This document shows positions 8,560-18,622 of a stretch of 64,000 bases of DNA, piece after piece (positions within the stretch are counted from its first letter, which is position 1; each line of letters opens with the position of its first letter). Made by a program: the position numbers and the translations under genes. Origin of the DNA: Gammaproteobacteria bacterium (GTDB lineage: Bacteria; Pseudomonadota; Gammaproteobacteria; Pseudomonadales; Pseudohongiellaceae). The DNA is taken from positions 1,922,001 through 1,986,000 of the forward strand of contig JAWKZW010000001.1 of the NCBI GenBank assembly GCA_041395725.1, given 5' to 3'. The notes beneath the pieces are model-generated. The model did no database searches. It was not told the origin of the DNA and saw nothing but the letters and a program-made list of their open reading frames with translations.

Positions 8560-10938
8560 CTAGAACAGCGTCTCGATTGATACCTCGGTGTCCTCACCGT
8601 CAGCGGTGACGGCCGGTGTGTCATTGACCGGTGCATCCGGTTCGTTCTCAACCCGGAAATATTCGAACATGGTGTTGGCTTCGCCAGGTCTGGCCGGTCG
8701 GCCGGTGGTTTTTTCCACCAGGCGGTCAACCAGCCCGTCGGGCCTTCTCATGGTGCGCTCCGGCATGCCCTGCAAGGCCTCTTTCATGTAATCGATCCAG
8801 ATCGGTACGGCAACAGTTGCACCCTGTTCGGATTCTCCCAGGGGTCTGGGCTGGTCGAAACCCACGAAAACAGTCGTCGCAATATCCCGATTGAAGCCGG
8901 AAAACCAGAGTTCCTGCGGGCCATTGGTGGTTCCGGTCTTGCCCATCAGGTCGCTGCGATTGATCGCCCGCTGTACGCCCCGCCCGCTGCCTTCCACGAC
9001 CACGGAGCGCAACATGCTGTTCAGTATGAACGCTACCCGTGCATCAAGAATCCGCTCGGCTTTTTGAACCGGCACCTCGGCATCCTGGCTGACGTACAGG
9101 TCACAGTCCTCCGCGCAGGCCACCAACGGTTCGGCAGTGTAGATGACCCCCTCGGGCAGATTGCGAATCTCTTTGATAAACCAGGGGTCCACCTTGAAGC
9201 CACCGTTGGCAATCGTCCCATAGGCTGAGATCAGCTCCAGTGGCTGGACATCCTGGCTGCCCAGCGCCACAGTGAGATCACCGCGCGGGAAGCCGTCGGT
9301 CTCGATGCCCAGTCGCGATGCAAAATCGATGACTGTATCCGAGCCCAGTTGATCGAACAGCCGCACCGCCGGCACATTGCGTGAATCCTGCAATGCATAG
9401 CGCAGGGTGATGGGGCCGAGAAACTTATCGTCGTAGTTATTCGGGCGGTAGCCGCTGCGGGTGATCGGCGCGTCGTTAACAGTTGAGGCTGCCCCGTAGC
9501 CCTGTTCCAGGGCTGCCCCATAGACAAAGGGCTTGAAGTTGGAGCCAGGGGGGCGAGGCGTCAAAACCCGATTCACCTGGCTGCGGCCAAAGTCATAACC
9601 TCCGACCAGGGCGATTATTTCGCCAGTGGTCGGCGAGACCGACACCAGAGCACCCTGCACGTCCGGAATCTGACCGAGGTGCCATTGCCCATCCATCTGC
9701 TTGACGCGGATCAGGTCGCCGACAGCCGCAATGTCACTGGCAGCCTGAGGGGGAGGCCAGGCGTTGTTCTGGGAAATATAGGGCCGCGCCCAGCGCATCT
9801 CTTCCCAGCCGATCGAAATTATCTCGCCGTCTTTCAGCAGCACGCGCAGCTCACGCTCTCCGGTAGCAACGACGATACCCGGCTGCTGGTTGCCATAAAC
9901 CGGCACAGCGGTGAGCTCCTGCAGCCACCGGGCGGTTGGATCCACGTCGTTGAATTCATAGTGCGCATCGACACCGCGGAAGCCGTGACGCTTGTCGTAA
10001 TATTCTTCCAGGCCGTGAACCAGAGCCTGCTTGGCGACCAGCTGCCTGTCCCCATCTATACTGGTGACCACTTCGAACCCCTGGGTATAGGTGTCCTCGC
10101 CATACTCCGAGTAGAGTTGCTGCCGCACCATTTCAGCAATAAACGGTGCTGGCACTTCGATTGCACGGCCGTGCCGACGGGCGGTTACCGGGGCAGCCTG
10201 GGCATCGGTCAGCAGCTGCTGATCGATCATCCCCTGATCGTACATGCGCTCCAGTACTCGATTCCGGCGTTCCATGGCCCGGTCTGGATCGGCCAGTGGA
10301 TTGCAGGGCGAGGGGCAGGGCAGTAGCGATACCATCATGGCCGCTTCCGGCAGGGTCAGTTCGCTCGCGTCCTTGCCGTAGTAAATAAACGAAGCTGCGC
10401 CGATGCCGTCGGCACCGGCACCGAAGTACACCAGGTTCAGGTAGAGTGCGAGGATTTCCTCCTTGCTCAGCTCCCGCTGTATCTGCAGAGCAAAGGGGAT
10501 CTCCTTGAATTTGCGTAAATAGACATTGTCGTTGTCGAACGAGATATTGTTTGCCAGCTGCATCGTAATGGTGCTGCCACCACCCAGGTTGACACCTCGC
10601 ACGAACCCCCAGAAACCGCGCAGAAGGCCGCGAATGTCTACGCCGGGGTGGGAGTAGAATCCAGGGTCCTCGCTGGCGATAACTGCATTGCGGATGAGTT
10701 CTGGAATCTCCTCGAAACTGAGCGGCTGGCGGCGGTTGCCGATTTCATCGATCAGGCGAAAATCCGCGGTGTAGATGCGCAAAGGGGTTTCCAGCTGCAC
10801 GTTGCGGTAGCTTTCCGCCGAGGGGAGCTGGGGCGCCAGGTACATATAAGCAGCGGCGCAGACCATAAGGACGCCGCAGAACATCGCGGTAGCCCAGATT
10901 GCAGTCCACTTGATTAAATTCTTCAGTCGCTTGTTCAC
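8560..10938 (-). CDS. mrcA: Bifunctional penicillin-binding protein 1A
   Basis: Class A PBP that polymerises lipid II and cross-links stem peptides. The 792-residue protein has an N-terminal membrane anchor (about 10-33), the GT51 transglycosylase with catalytic Glu90 in ASEDPGFYSH, an OB-like insert (about 315-430), and a transpeptidase domain with active-site SNFK (466-469), SRN (519-521) and KTGT (667-670). GTG start at 10938. It is divergent from pilM, the standard arrangement in Pseudomonas-like genomes. Two cysteines (about 608 and 612) lie in a loop of the transpeptidase domain and could form a disulfide. Confidence 0.97.
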   Translation of the reverse strand: MNKRLKNLIKWTAIWATAMFCGVLMVCAAAYMYLAPQLPSAESYRNVQLETPLRIYTADFRLIDEIGNRRQPLSFEEIPELIRNAVIASEDPGFYSHPGVDIRGLLRGFWGFVRGVNLGGGSTITMQLANNISFDNDNVYLRKFKEIPFALQIQRELSKEEILALYLNLVYFGAGADGIGAASFIYYGKDASELTLPEAAMMVSLLPCPSPCNPLADPDRAMERRNRVLERMYDQGMIDQQLLTDAQAAPVTARRHGRAIEVPAPFIAEMVRQQLYSEYGEDTYTQGFEVVTSIDGDRQLVAKQALVHGLEEYYDKRHGFRGVDAHYEFNDVDPTARWLQELTAVPVYGNQQPGIVVATGERELRVLLKDGEIISIGWEEMRWARPYISQNNAWPPPQAASDIAAVGDLIRVKQMDGQWHLGQIPDVQGALVSVSPTTGEIIALVGGYDFGRSQVNRVLTPRPPGSNFKPFVYGAALEQGYGAASTVNDAPITRSGYRPNNYDDKFLGPITLRYALQDSRNVPAVRLFDQLGSDTVIDFASRLGIETDGFPRGDLTVALGSQDVQPLELISAYGTIANGGFKVDPWFIKEIRNLPEGVIYTAEPLVACAEDCDLYVSQDAEVPVQKAERILDARVAFILNSMLRSVVVEGSGRGVQRAINRSDLMGKTGTTNGPQELWFSGFNRDIATTVFVGFDQPRPLGESEQGATVAVPIWIDYMKEALQGMPERTMRRPDGLVDRLVEKTTGRPARPGEANTMFEYFRVENEPDAPVNDTPAVTADGEDTEVSIETLF

Positions 10939-11515
10939 AATTTCTCGAAGTCCGGAATCTGGCGTGAGCTCTGCAGGCTAACCAATTCCTCCTGCCAGCT
11001 CAGGTAATCCGTGGGTGGGCGGCGGGTACTCGTCGCTCCCGCAGCTAAGTATACACCCTGGGAACGGGATTTCCCTGTCCGACAGGATCCCGCGCTGGTG
11101 GTCGTCCAGCCACCACCATCTGGCAACCAACTCGCCACCCGAACGCAGAGTCTTCATAAAGTGTGACCGCCGTGGATGAATGTCCCCTGTAGCTGCCCTG
11201 TAATCGTGATGGGATTCATAGAAATGACCACGTACATACGCGATGATTCCAATCCAGGTCAGAGCTTTAGATTTCAATATAATTACTTGAAAACTATAAA
11301 AAATTCATTTCACGCCGATAGTTTGGGTTGAATTATGGAATTTTTACCAACCCTGACCTAGGTTTTGAATGACCGGATTGTCGGCAGGCTTCTTCCCAGG
11401 GCGAAGTCTGACAGGCCGGCCCGCTCGGCGCAGCAACCGCCGGAGCTGGATAACGACCAGAGCAGTTTAGACACAACACCAGAATCTTAGAACAGCCAAC
11501 TTCAGGAATTGCCAG
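10939..11515. other. 577-bp divergent intergenic region mrcA / pilM
   Basis: No gene is supported here. A 99-codon TTG-started frame on the minus strand (10978-11277) looks like chance reading. The stretch at about 11265-11370 is markedly AT-rich compared with its surroundings and is the likely promoter zone for both divergent transcription units, but I could not pick a -35/-10 pair with confidence. Confidence 0.5.
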
Positions 11516-12586
11516 GTGCTAGATAAATTCAGAAATTTCGGGCTTAGATCTACCTCACTGTTGGGTGTGGACATCAGTTCTTCTTCGGTGAAAATCGTGA
11601 AACTGAGCAACAACGGCGGGCGGTACAAACTTGATAACTACGTGATCCGGCCTCTGCCGGCGAAGTCGGTTGTCGAAAAAAACATCAGTGATATCGGCGC
11701 TGTCGGTGAAGCGATCGCTGGCGCGGTGAGTGTCATGAAGCCCTCCATCAAAGAGGCCGCCGTCGCGGTGGCGGGTTCGGCGGTGATCACCAAGACTATT
11801 GAGATGAACGCGAGTCTGAGTGACTCCGAGCTGGAAAATCAGATTATCGTGGAGGCGGATCAATATATTCCGTATCCCCTCGATGAAGTGGCAATCGACT
11901 TTGAACGGCAGGAATTGTCACAGCGTAGCGAAGACCTGGTCGAAGTGCTGCTGGCGGCCTGCCGCAAGGAAAACGTGGACTCCCGGGTGACAGCCCTGGA
12001 AATGGGCGGACTGGAAACCAAAGTCGTGGATATCGAAGCCTACGCCATAGAGAGAGCGTTTGGTCTGCTGAATGAGCAGATCGAGGCGGAAGAAGACCAG
12101 ACCACTGCCATCATCGATATTGGTGCCACCATGACAACCCTGAACGTCATGATGGACGGCAAGACGATTTATACCCGCGAACAGATGTTCGGCGGCAACC
12201 AGCTGGTGGATGATGTAATCCGACGCTTTGGACTCACATCCATGGAAGCAGAGCTGGCTATCAAGCGCGGCGGGCTGCCGGAAGAATTTGAAGTTGAATT
12301 GCTGCTGCCCTTCAAGGATTCCGTGGTACAGCAGATAAGCCAGACGCTGCAGTTCTTTTTTTCCTCCAGCCACTACAACGAAGTGGATCATATCGTGCTG
12401 GCCGGCGGCGTGGCCGCGATACCCGGCCTGGACGAACTGGTGCAGGAGCATCTTTCCACGCCGGTACTGGTGGCCAACCCATTCAAGGAATTGCAGATAG
12501 GTTCCAAAGTCAACAAGACCATGTTGCGCAATGATGCTCCGGCACTGTTGATCGCCTTCGGTCTGGCAATGCGAGGGGCGAACTGA
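11516..12586 (+). CDS. pilM: Type IV pilus assembly protein PilM
   Basis: Actin-like (FtsA-fold) cytoplasmic ATP-binding protein of the type IV pilus alignment complex; it binds the N-terminal tail of PilN. The 356-residue product shows the phosphate-binding LLGVDISSSSVKIVKL segment near residue 16 and the second motif AIIDIGATMTTLNV near residue 205. GTG start at 11516 with AGGA about eight bases upstream. Its stop overlaps the pilN ATG by one base, opening the pilMNOPQ operon. Confidence 0.97.
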   Translation: MLDKFRNFGLRSTSLLGVDISSSSVKIVKLSNNGGRYKLDNYVIRPLPAKSVVEKNISDIGAVGEAIAGAVSVMKPSIKEAAVAVAGSAVITKTIEMNASLSDSELENQIIVEADQYIPYPLDEVAIDFERQELSQRSEDLVEVLLAACRKENVDSRVTALEMGGLETKVVDIEAYAIERAFGLLNEQIEAEEDQTTAIIDIGATMTTLNVMMDGKTIYTREQMFGGNQLVDDVIRRFGLTSMEAELAIKRGGLPEEFEVELLLPFKDSVVQQISQTLQFFFSSSHYNEVDHIVLAGGVAAIPGLDELVQEHLSTPVLVANPFKELQIGSKVNKTMLRNDAPALLIAFGLAMRGAN

Positions 12587-13170
12587 TGGCTCAAATCAAT
12601 TTACTGCCCTGGCGTGAAACGCTGCGGGAAGAGCGCAAGCGCAAGTACCTGGCACTGATGGTCGTGGTGCTGATAGCGTCCGGCGGGGTAGTGCTGGCGG
12701 CCGATCGTTATGTGCGCGGCGCCATGGTTAATCAATCCGCAAGAAACGAATACCTGATGGCGGAAATACGGCTGATGGAAGAGCAGGTGGCCGAGATCAG
12801 CAAGCTGCAGCAGCAGAAGAGTGAGATTCAGGATCGTATGTCAGTGATTCAGAATCTGCAGGGCTCGCGGCCGGTGATCGTCAGAGTATTTGACGAGCTG
12901 GTCAAAACGCTCCCTGACGGGGTTTATTTTGAGACCCTGGAGCGCAGTGCCGATCGCATGTCTATAGTGGGCGTTGCAGAGTCCTACAGCCAGTTGACCA
13001 CCCTGATGCGCAAGCTGGATGGCTCCGACTGGTTCACGGCACCAAACCTGCGCATCATCTCCGCCGCCGACGACGAAGGCGCCTTCGACGATACCGCGGC
13101 CAATCGCTTTAACCTCAACCTGACCCTGGTTACACCCAGTGAATCAGGTGAGGAAGAACTTTCAGAATAA
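12586..13170 (+). CDS. pilN: Type IV pilus assembly protein PilN
   Basis: Bitopic inner-membrane protein of the PilMNOP alignment subcomplex. The 194-residue product begins with the conserved INLLPWRE motif (residues 4-11), the PilM-binding tail, followed by a transmembrane helix (about 23-42), a coiled-coil stretch rich in Glu/Gln (about 55-85) and a ferredoxin-like periplasmic domain. The start codon overlaps the pilM stop, so translation is likely coupled. Confidence 0.97.
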   Translation: MAQINLLPWRETLREERKRKYLALMVVVLIASGGVVLAADRYVRGAMVNQSARNEYLMAEIRLMEEQVAEISKLQQQKSEIQDRMSVIQNLQGSRPVIVRVFDELVKTLPDGVYFETLERSADRMSIVGVAESYSQLTTLMRKLDGSDWFTAPNLRIISAADDEGAFDDTAANRFNLNLTLVTPSESGEEELSE

Positions 13171-13180
13171 GGTTTAAATT

Positions 13181-13810
13181 ATGTCCGCGTTCAAGAAAGC
13201 CATTGATGAACTTCGCAGTTTTGACCTCGCCGACCTGACCGATTTCGACAGTGTCGGGGTCTGGCCGGCGCCCGTTAAATTCGTGCTCGTGCTGCTCGTG
13301 ATCGGGGGGTGCCTGTCGGCCGGCTATTTCCTTCACGTCAAAAATCTGCGTGAGCAGCTGATGCGCCAGCAGGCCGAAGAAGTTTCCCTGCGTCAAAGTT
13401 TCGAACAGAAAGCCTTCCTCGCCGCCAACCTGGCTGAATACCGGGAACAGACGGTCGAGATGGAAGCGGCATTCTCTGATCTGTTGCGGCAGTTGCCCAG
13501 TGAAACGGAAGTTCCGGGTCTGGTCGATGACGTGACTGATACCGGACTTGGAAGTGGTCTGGAGTTTGCCAACATTGAGCTTTCAGACGAAGTGACACAG
13601 GAAATATACATTGAACTGCCGATCGAGATCGATGTGACCGGCAATTACCATGACTTCGCCACTTTTGTAAGCGGCGTGGCAGCTCTGCCCCGCATCGTGA
13701 CCCTGCATGATTTTCAGATAGTGAGAAGGGACAACGTCTTTCTGGACATGAGTATCACGGCGAAGACTTACCGATACAAAGAGGACAACCAAGAGCTGAG
13801 TGCTCTGTGA
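13181..13810 (+). CDS. pilO: Type IV pilus assembly protein PilO
   Basis: Inner-membrane partner that heterodimerises with PilN. The 209-residue protein has a cytoplasmic N-terminus, one transmembrane helix (about residues 30-50), a coiled coil (about 52-85) and a ferredoxin-like periplasmic domain ending with the conserved DFQIVRRDN-type strand. It starts 10 bp after pilN and is followed by pilP 13 bp later. Confidence 0.96.
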   Translation: MSAFKKAIDELRSFDLADLTDFDSVGVWPAPVKFVLVLLVIGGCLSAGYFLHVKNLREQLMRQQAEEVSLRQSFEQKAFLAANLAEYREQTVEMEAAFSDLLRQLPSETEVPGLVDDVTDTGLGSGLEFANIELSDEVTQEIYIELPIEIDVTGNYHDFATFVSGVAALPRIVTLHDFQIVRRDNVFLDMSITAKTYRYKEDNQELSAL

Positions 13811-13823
13811 GATGGTAAGACCT

Positions 13824-14348
13824 ATGAAACCAATCAAACTTGCAACGACCGCTTTTTTTGCCTTGTTGATAGCAGCCTGCGCACCGGTTAATGATTTTTC
13901 CGACCTGCAGCAGTTTACTACCGAGGTCCGCGCCAGGCCGGGTGGCGATGTCGAGCCGGTACCCGAATTCAAGGCCTACGAAGCGTTCACCTACGGCGCT
14001 GCAGGATTCCGAAGTCCGTTCGATATTCCGATCAGGATTCAGTTGCAGGAGGGCATGTCGTCATCCAAGAATGTGAAACCTGACCTCGACCGACTAAAAG
14101 AACCTCTTGAAAGCTTCGCGATAGCCGAATTAGCTATGGTAGGGATGGTAGAAAGGAATGGTCACTATGTCGCCCTGGTGGAAAATGGCATGGGTGAGGT
14201 GCATCGTGTTCTGTTGGGAAATTTCCTGGGCAGGAATCACGGCAAGGTGGTTTCCATTTCTGCCTCGCAGCTGGATCTCGTGGAGATAGTGCCCAGCGGT
14301 ACGGGGGGCTGGATGGAAAGACCTCAATCTCTGACCTTGGTCAGGTAA
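13824..14348 (+). CDS. pilP: Type IV pilus lipoprotein PilP
   Basis: Inner-membrane lipoprotein that links PilNO to the PilQ secretin. From the ATG at 13824 the protein has 174 residues with a lipoprotein signal ending LIAAC (Cys19) and an HR/beta-sandwich domain at the C-terminus (around VGMVERNGHYVALVENG). The frame also opens at a GTG at 13800 that overlaps pilO and at an ATG at 13812; I prefer 13824 because it places the signal peptide correctly. Confidence 0.93.
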   Translation: MKPIKLATTAFFALLIAACAPVNDFSDLQQFTTEVRARPGGDVEPVPEFKAYEAFTYGAAGFRSPFDIPIRIQLQEGMSSSKNVKPDLDRLKEPLESFAIAELAMVGMVERNGHYVALVENGMGEVHRVLLGNFLGRNHGKVVSISASQLDLVEIVPSGTGGWMERPQSLTLVR

Positions 14349-14372
14349 AAAAGGACAGGGAGGCAGGATGCT

Positions 14373-16697
14373 ATGTCCGTGATTATTAAGCCAAAACAGT
14401 ACGCAACATGGGATGGATTGACTATGTGTATTAAGCGTTTCGCTTTTCTTCTGGCAGCCTTGCTGATGTCAAGCGTTGTTAGCGCGCAGCAGAATGTGCG
14501 CCTGGAAAGCATCGGGTTTGCCAGTCTGGCAGAAGACAGCGTTGAAATTCGGCTGGGCTTCGATGGTGCCCCCCCGCAACCCGACGGATTTGTACTGGAT
14601 AACCCGGCGCGAATTTCCATCGATCTTCCCGGCGTAGCCAGCGGACTCTCGCAGCAGCGCTACAACATCGAGTCCAATAACGCTGACAGTGTCATTGTCC
14701 TTGACGACGGGTCCCGCACCCGGTTAATTGTAAATCTCAATCGATTAGTGAATTACGAGTCCAGTACGGTTGGCAACAGTATCGTCCTTACCGTCGGAGT
14801 CGACTCCGGCCAGGGAGCCGGCGGGGTTGCGGCCAGTACCGGCCAGCCGGCGGCCAGAGCGGCGCTACCGGCCGGGCAGTCCATCACCGATGTCAGCTTT
14901 CGCCGTGGCGAAGGTGCTGAAGGGCAGGTGGTTGTTCAATTGTCCAGTGACCGCATCGTCGGCAGTATCGAACAGATTGGTGCACGGGTTTTCGTTCAGT
15001 TCAGCAATACCGCCGTGCCAGAGCGTCTTAACAGGCGTTTTGATGTGACCGATTTTGCTACACCGGTTTCAACCGTTGATGTTCTCGGTGAGGATGGAAC
15101 CGCCACTGTGGTCGTGGATGTCGAGGGTAATTACGAGTACGTCGCGTACCAGACCGGCAGCCAGTACACCATCAGCGTCCAGCCTCCACCGGTCACTGCA
15201 TCTGAGTCCGACCCCACTGACGCCTATAATGGCGAGATCAGCTCGCTCAGCCTGCAGGATGTGGAAATACATGCCGCACTGCAGATCCTGGCGGATGAAT
15301 ACGATTTCAATCTCGTGGCACCTGCCGTCGAGGGCACGGTAACCCTGCAGTTAAACAATGTGCCCTGGGATCAGGCCCTGGATCTGGTTCTGAGAGCCGG
15401 CAATCTCGACAAGCGACTGGTAGGCAACGTGCTGTATGTGGCGCCTGCGGAAGATATCGCCGCCCAGGAACAGGCTGAACTGGAAGCCAGCCTGGCTGCC
15501 CAGGCTCTGGCGCCCCTGTATACCGAGTTCGTCCAGATCAATTATGCCAATGCCAATGACATTCTTGGCCTGCTGCTCGGCACTGGCAATGCCCAGGGTG
15601 GCGCAGCGGCACAGCCGCTGGATCCGGTTTCCCAGGGGGCTGGTGCCACCACACTGACCGCCAACGGCAACGGCATCCTGTCCTCCCGTGGCACCGCCAC
15701 GGTGGACTCCCGTACCAACATCATTATTGTCCGTGACGTGGAAGAAAAACTGGAAGAGGTCAGAAATCTGGTTTCGCAGCTCGATGTTCCGGTCCGACAG
15801 GTGTTGATTGAAGCCCGGATTGTCAACGTGTCCACTGATTTTGGACGCGATCTGGGCGTGCGCTGGGGTGGTGCCGGGCAGACTGGCAGCCATGACAATT
15901 TTCGCTATGGCGGTTCACTGGATTCCACTATCGAGCAGAACAACAATCGGGTAGCCCGGGAACTGGCCATGCAGGAAGCAATGCTGGCTGGCGAACAGGC
16001 CAGGCTCACCGCCCTGGAGTCAGGTACCGACCCGAGTCTCATACCGGCACTGATTCAGGCGGCAATCAACGCCATACCAATACCCATTGGCACCACCACC
16101 TTTCCAGATGCCCTGGCCATTGACCTGGGGTCTCAGGAAGAGGAGGCTTCGTCGTTCTCGATCGGCTTCAGTGGCAACAGTGGCCTGATCGAACTGGAAT
16201 TATCTGCCCTGGAAAGCAGTGGCAACGGCGAGGTAATCGCCCGACCCAAGGTAACCACCCAGGACAAGGTAACGGCAGTAATCCGGTCCGGTGTTCTTAT
16301 CCCCTATCAGGCCCAGGCTGGCGGCACGGCAGGAGGTTCCACCGTAGAATTCCAGGAAGCCGTACTGTCCCTGGAAGTAACGCCGCAGATTACGCCCGAC
16401 GGTCGCATCATCATGCAGCTTCTGATCAACCAGGACTCCGTGGCTCCGGGTTCCAGTCAGGTACCGGCTATCAACACCAACTCGGTGGAAACCAGTGTGC
16501 TGGTCAATAACGGCGAAACGATCGTGCTGGGTGGTGTATTCAGAGAGGAAACCACGACTCTGGAGACCAAGACCCCGGTATTGGGTGATGTGCCTTACCT
16601 CGGCAAGCTGTTCAAGCGGACCGAGAACGAGAGTCGTCGCACCGAGTTGCTGATCTTTATTACCCCGAAGGTGATTTCAGAGCTCAACGTCCTCTAG
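14373..16697 (+). CDS. pilQ: Type IV pilus secretin PilQ
   Basis: Outer-membrane secretin through which the pilus exits. The 774-residue product has a signal peptide (hydrophobic core within residues 22-40, ending at VSAQQ), two AMIN domains that bind peptidoglycan, a secretin/TonB short N-terminal (STN) domain at about 290-340, N1 repeats, and the secretin core with the terminal VPYLGKLFKR and LLIFITPKVI motifs. A Gln/Gly/Thr-rich loop lies near residues 405-440. The ATG at 14373 has GGGAGG upstream; an ATG at 14424 would give a shorter signal peptide. Last gene of pilMNOPQ. Confidence 0.96.
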   Translation: MSVIIKPKQYATWDGLTMCIKRFAFLLAALLMSSVVSAQQNVRLESIGFASLAEDSVEIRLGFDGAPPQPDGFVLDNPARISIDLPGVASGLSQQRYNIESNNADSVIVLDDGSRTRLIVNLNRLVNYESSTVGNSIVLTVGVDSGQGAGGVAASTGQPAARAALPAGQSITDVSFRRGEGAEGQVVVQLSSDRIVGSIEQIGARVFVQFSNTAVPERLNRRFDVTDFATPVSTVDVLGEDGTATVVVDVEGNYEYVAYQTGSQYTISVQPPPVTASESDPTDAYNGEISSLSLQDVEIHAALQILADEYDFNLVAPAVEGTVTLQLNNVPWDQALDLVLRAGNLDKRLVGNVLYVAPAEDIAAQEQAELEASLAAQALAPLYTEFVQINYANANDILGLLLGTGNAQGGAAAQPLDPVSQGAGATTLTANGNGILSSRGTATVDSRTNIIIVRDVEEKLEEVRNLVSQLDVPVRQVLIEARIVNVSTDFGRDLGVRWGGAGQTGSHDNFRYGGSLDSTIEQNNNRVARELAMQEAMLAGEQARLTALESGTDPSLIPALIQAAINAIPIPIGTTTFPDALAIDLGSQEEEASSFSIGFSGNSGLIELELSALESSGNGEVIARPKVTTQDKVTAVIRSGVLIPYQAQAGGTAGGSTVEFQEAVLSLEVTPQITPDGRIIMQLLINQDSVAPGSSQVPAINTNSVETSVLVNNGETIVLGGVFREETTTLETKTPVLGDVPYLGKLFKRTENESRRTELLIFITPKVISELNVL

Positions 16698-16749
16698 GTT
16701 TACCCTGGCCGCAGATGCTCGCGGTAATCAGGTAGAGGTTTCTTAAAAT

Positions 16750-16781
16750 AGCCCGTGCTGATCGGCAGCACGGGCTTTTTT
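16750..16781 (+). terminator. Intrinsic terminator after pilQ
   Basis: AGCCCGTGCT (16750-16759) pairs perfectly with AGCACGGGCT (16767-16776) across a seven-base loop, followed by six T residues. It lies about 50 bp past the pilQ stop and separates the pilus operon from aroK. Confidence 0.9.
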
Positions 16782-16867
16782 GTGCCTTCCATGGTCGGTA
16801 GTGGCTGTCCTCGGCTTTTCATCAGAGTACAATGGCGCCTCTCGAAGGAAAGTGACAGTCCAGGCAG

Positions 16868-17470
16868 ATGAAATCCACTGACAATATATTTCTAATCGGT
16901 CCCATGGGAGTGGGCAAGACGACCATTGGCAGAGTGCTGGCCGAGCAGTTGGAGCTGCGGTTCCTGGATTCGGATCGGGAGATCGAAGCGGCCACCGGCG
17001 CCGATATCCCCTGGATTTTCGATGTGGAAGGGGAGGCAGGCTTTCGGCAGCGGGAATCAAGAATGATTGCCGAGCTGACCGCCCTGCAGGGCATTGTGCT
17101 GGCTACCGGCGGCGGGTCGGTGCTGGCGCCGGACAATCGCAGCTACCTGAAATCCCGGGGTTTCGTCGTTTATCTTCGAGCGTCTCTGTCCCAGCAACTG
17201 GAAAGGACCAGCCGGGACAGAAACCGGCCACTGCTGCAGACGCCGGATCCGGCCGCCAAGATCGCAGAATTAATGAAAATTCGCGAGCCCCTGTATCGGG
17301 AAACCGCCGATATTGTGGTGGACACAAACCGACGCAGTCCCCGCATGGTGTGTCTTGAGATTGCCAGACGACTGGAAAAATTCAGATCGGAGTCCGCAGC
17401 CGATACCGGCCCCTATGAGCCGGCCCCGGGGGCGACCAGCCAGGACAAGTCATCAGGAGCTGAAAACTGA
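16868..17470 (+). CDS. aroK: Shikimate kinase
   Basis: Phosphorylates shikimate to shikimate-3-phosphate in chorismate synthesis. The 200-residue protein has the P-loop GPMGVGKT (residues 11-18), the DSDREIE substrate-binding block (about 37-43), the conserved FR.RE segment and the GGG motif at about 80-82, and the lid arginine region DRNRPLL. The C-terminus carries about 25 extra residues compared with E. coli AroK. It ends 2 bp before aroB, an almost universal pairing. Confidence 0.97.
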   Translation: MKSTDNIFLIGPMGVGKTTIGRVLAEQLELRFLDSDREIEAATGADIPWIFDVEGEAGFRQRESRMIAELTALQGIVLATGGGSVLAPDNRSYLKSRGFVVYLRASLSQQLERTSRDRNRPLLQTPDPAAKIAELMKIREPLYRETADIVVDTNRRSPRMVCLEIARRLEKFRSESAADTGPYEPAPGATSQDKSSGAEN

Positions 17471-17472
17471 CC

Positions 17473-18558
17473 ATGCAAACAGTCACCGTCGATCTGGGTA
17501 CGCGCAGTTATCCCATCTATATTGGCCCCGGGCTGCTGGAAAACAAGGCGCTGATCAGCCCCTTTCTGGGCCAGGGCCGGGTCCTGGTGGTCACCAACGA
17601 CGCACTGGCACCGTTGTACCTGGAGCAGGTCCGGGCGCTGACCGGGGGCGGCGACGCCATGATTCTGCCCGACGGCGAAAAGCACAAAACTCTGCAGACT
17701 GTCAGCAGTATTTATGACAGGCTGTTGGCAGACAAGTACGATCGAAACACCACCCTGGTTGCCCTGGGTGGGGGTGTGATCGGAGATATCACCGGTTTTG
17801 CCGCCGCGACTTTCCTGCGTGGGGTTAATTTCATCCAGATCCCCACCACTCTGCTGGCACAGGTGGATTCCTCTGTGGGCGGTAAGACCGGGGTAAACCA
17901 CCCGCTGGGTAAAAACATGATCGGGGCGTTTTATCAGCCCCGCTGTGTCATTGCAGATACCGATGTCCTGCAAAGTCTGCCGGAGCGGGAACTGAAAGCA
18001 GGCCTGGCGGAGGTGATCAAGTATGCGCTCATCAATCGGCCGGAATTCCTGGACTGGCTGGAGCTGAATCGGCCCAGGATCCTTGCCCGGGACGCCACTT
18101 TGTTGAGCGAGGCGATCAGGGTGAGCTGTGTTGAGAAAGCCGGGATAGTCGCCAAGGATGAACACGAGGGTGGAATTCGGGCCTGGCTGAACCTGGGTCA
18201 TACCTTTGGTCACGCCATTGAGACCGCGATGGGTTACGGGAAATGGCTCCACGGGGAAGCGGTGGCCGCCGGCATGGTCATGGCAAGTGACCTTTCCCTG
18301 CGCATGGGGTGGTTGCCGGCCGCAGAAGCTGCGCGCATCAAAAAAATTCTTCAGGATTACGGTATGCCGGTAGCGCCGCCTGCCGATATAGAGGAACAGC
18401 AGTACCTCGATATCATGTTGTCAGACAAAAAAGCCCGGGCTGGCAAAATTAATTTTGTGCTGTTGCAGGGTGTTGGCAGGGCAGTGGTCACCAGTGGCGT
18501 CGATAGCGCCTTGCTGAGCCAGACTCTACGGGCCCAGGCCAGCCTCTGCGAACCCTGA
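17473..18558 (+). CDS. aroB: 3-dehydroquinate synthase
   Basis: NAD- and zinc-dependent enzyme that cyclises DAHP to 3-dehydroquinate. The 361-residue protein shows the NAD-binding GGGVIGDITGFAAATFLRG block (about 98-116), the QVDSSVGGKTGVNHP segment (about 130-145), and the zinc ligands in EVIKYALI, LNLGHTFGHAIE and the HGE motif. It follows aroK by 2 bp. Cytoplasmic, length as expected. Confidence 0.98.
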   Translation: MQTVTVDLGTRSYPIYIGPGLLENKALISPFLGQGRVLVVTNDALAPLYLEQVRALTGGGDAMILPDGEKHKTLQTVSSIYDRLLADKYDRNTTLVALGGGVIGDITGFAAATFLRGVNFIQIPTTLLAQVDSSVGGKTGVNHPLGKNMIGAFYQPRCVIADTDVLQSLPERELKAGLAEVIKYALINRPEFLDWLELNRPRILARDATLLSEAIRVSCVEKAGIVAKDEHEGGIRAWLNLGHTFGHAIETAMGYGKWLHGEAVAAGMVMASDLSLRMGWLPAAEAARIKKILQDYGMPVAPPADIEEQQYLDIMLSDKKARAGKINFVLLQGVGRAVVTSGVDSALLSQTLRAQASLCEP

Positions 18559-18622
18559 CGGCATCGTTCAGTACTGTCCAAAATACGCAATTTAGTCGGG
18601 TGCGGCAAAGCATCCGGATGGA

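Noticed and set aside
10978..11277. 99-codon TTG-started frame upstream of mrcA
   Set aside because: Trp/His/Pro-rich, no ribosome site or domain; treated as intergenic.
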